6,553 bases of DNA from Gemmatimonadota bacterium. GTDB lineage: Bacteria; Gemmatimonadota; Gemmatimonadetes; Longimicrobiales; Gaopeijiaceae. The translations under genes and the position numbers were made by a program. The notes beneath the pieces are model-generated. The model searched no databases, was not told the origin of the DNA, and worked only from the letters and a program-made list of their open reading frames with translations. The stretch covers positions 1 to 6,553 of the forward strand of contig JAUXEE010000122.1 of the NCBI GenBank assembly GCA_030618065.1. The letters are read 5' to 3'. This document shows positions 5,485 to 6,553 of the stretch, one piece after another (the stretch's first letter is position 1; every line of letters begins with the position of its first letter).

Positions 5485-6553
5485 TCAGTGTGAAGGGGTT
5501 GGGCGCCCACTCAAGAGAGGGGCCAGGAATCTCCCTGTGATACTCTCAGGCACCTGCACGAGGTCCTCGGGCCGACCCATGGCCACCACCTCTCCACCCC
5601 GGTCTCCAGCACCGGGCCCCAGATCGATGACCCAGTCCGCCGTCTTGATGAGGTCCAGGTTGTGCTCGATGACGACTACGGTGTGCCCTGCCTCCAGGAG
5701 GCGGTTCAAGACGCCAAGGAGCCTTCGCATATCATCACCCGAAAGCCCCGTGGTCGGCTCGTCCAGGATATAGAGCTTCCGACCCCTCTTTCCGGCCCCT
5801 CCCGCCAGTTCCCTTGCGATCTTCAACCTTTGGGCTTCCCCGCCCGACAAGGTCGGGGCCGGCTGGCCGAGGCGAAGGTAGCCCAGACCGACCTGTTGGA
5901 GATGCCATAGGGTCTGACCCAGCCGCTCCTCCCGAATGAAGAAGCGGATGGCTTCGTCCACGGTGAGATCGAGGAGTTGAGCTACGTTCAATCCCTTATA
6001 GACGACATCCAGGAGCTCCGGTTTGTACCGTGTCCCCCCGCAAATCTCACAGGGCACGAACACATCCGCCATGAAGATCATCTCCACTTCCACCCGGCCG
6101 GCGCCCTTGCAGGCCTCACAGCGGCCTCCCTCGACGTTGAAGGAGAAGGCTCCGGGGCCATATCCCCTTTGCCTGGCAAGGGGGAGGCCGGAGAGGATCC
6201 GCCGGATTTCGTCCCACGCCTTGATGTAGGTCACGGGGTTGGACCGGGGGGTGCGACCGATGGGAGACTGGTCTACGAGGACCACGTTCTCCACCAGGCT
6301 CACTCCTTCCAGAGCCCTGTACTCACCCACCGTTTCTCCCAGGTGTTCCTTGGCCGACGTCTCTCCCCCACCCAACTCCTTCTCCAGAGCCCTGTATAGT
6401 ACGTCGTGGACCAAGGTCGACTTCCCCGAGCCACTCACCCCCGTCACCACGGTGAGGACACCGAGGGGGATCTCGATATCGACGTCCCGGAGGTTGTGGA
6501 GCTGCGCTCCCATCAGGCCCAAGCGGGGTCCATCCACCCTCCGGCGCTCATTC
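5485..6553 (-). CDS. uvrA: Excinuclease ABC subunit A (UvrA), C-terminal part, 5' end cut by window edge
   Basis: The frame is open to the right edge; 355 residues are visible, a little over a third of a typical ~940-residue UvrA. UvrA is the ATP-driven damage-recognition subunit that loads UvrB in nucleotide excision repair. Counting from the edge, the fragment shows the Walker A motif GVSGSGKS (38-45), QSPIGRTPRSNP (95-106) and the zinc module with Cys145, Cys148, Cys168 and Cys171 (CxxC-19-CxxC). It also has the ABC signature LSGGEAQR (235-242), the Walker B motif YILDEP (261-266) and the H-loop EHNLD with His297. It therefore covers the second ATPase cassette and its zinc finger, with all catalytic motifs intact. 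After the D-loop the usual TTGLH reads TTGLS (267-271). The stop is TGA at 5487-5485. A GTG at 6537 is an internal codon and not the start, since homology continues upstream of it. The paralogue UvrA2 cannot be fully excluded from the C-terminal part alone, but the motifs fit canonical UvrA. Confidence 0.96.
   Translation of the reverse strand, partial: NERRRVDGPRLGLMGAQLHNLRDVDIEIPLGVLTVVTGVSGSGKSTLVHDVLYRALEKELGGGETSAKEHLGETVGEYRALEGVSLVENVVLVDQSPIGRTPRSNPVTYIKAWDEIRRILSGLPLARQRGYGPGAFSFNVEGGRCEACKGAGRVEVEMIFMADVFVPCEICGGTRYKPELLDVVYKGLNVAQLLDLTVDEAIRFFIREERLGQTLWHLQQVGLGYLRLGQPAPTLSGGEAQRLKIARELAGGAGKRGRKLYILDEPTTGLSGDDMRRLLGVLNRLLEAGHTVVVIEHNLDLIKTADWVIDLGPGAGDRGGEVVAMGRPEDLVQVPESITGRFLAPLLSGRPTPSH

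Noticed and set aside
4461..5510. Longer glycosyltransferase start at GTG 5510
   Set aside because: It would overlap the end of uvrA by 26 bases, has no ribosome binding site, and adds 12 residues not typical of GT2 N-termini. The ATG at 5474 is preferred.
1..6553. CRISPR arrays, tRNA or rRNA genes, insertion sequences, prophage or attachment sites
   Set aside because: No spaced direct repeats, cloverleaf-like segments, transposase or integrase frames were seen; nearly all bases are taken by five recognised genes.

Overview
The window is a fully coding, all-minus-strand chromosomal segment from a bacterium with moderately high GC (third codon positions are rich in G and C). It holds five genes, read from right to left: the 3' part of uvrA, a two-domain glycosyltransferase gene, gyrA, a fold-type II PLP threonine/serine dehydratase gene, and the 5' part of a P1-family (DmpA-like) peptidase gene. 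I see no mobile elements, RNA genes, CRISPR arrays or phage genes. The organism cannot be named from this sequence. GyrA lacks the coiled-coil insertion of the enterobacterial protein, which argues against a gammaproteobacterium. The UvrA wording (for example SNPVTYIKAWDEIR and LWHLQQVGLGYLRLGQP) recalls Gemmatimonadota or Acidobacteriota proteins, but this is an impression from memory and not a search result.

Right block (about 4461-6553): UvrA carries its C-terminal ABC ATPase and zinc module and runs off the right edge. Ten bases after its stop, the most likely start of the glycosyltransferase follows. That protein joins a family 2 glycosyltransferase domain to a C-terminal GxGxxG Rossmann-like domain, the least ordinary architecture in the window.

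Gap (4299-4460): the only real intergenic space, 162 bases. It can hold the promoter and leader of gyrA. A weak sigma-70-like hexamer pair and a GC-rich hairpin are visible.

Left block (1-4298): gyrA, the dehydratase gene and the peptidase gene are packed head to tail. The dehydratase start codon directly follows the gyrA stop, and the peptidase ATG overlaps the dehydratase stop as ATGA. They are very probably one transcript with translational coupling. GyrA is complete, with a catalytic tyrosine, a GyrA box, a six-bladed C-terminal domain and an acidic tail encoded partly by a 12-base tandem repeat. The two downstream genes look like amino-acid or peptide metabolism. Their link to gyrase is probably one of co-transcription and not of mechanism.

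Overall this is mostly core housekeeping DNA. I did not find a clear undescribed system. The points that merit a second look are the glycosyltransferase-Rossmann fusion, the coupled gyrA-dehydratase-peptidase arrangement, the repeat-encoded GyrA tail, the G8 tract at the dehydratase start and a Ser in place of a conserved His in UvrA.
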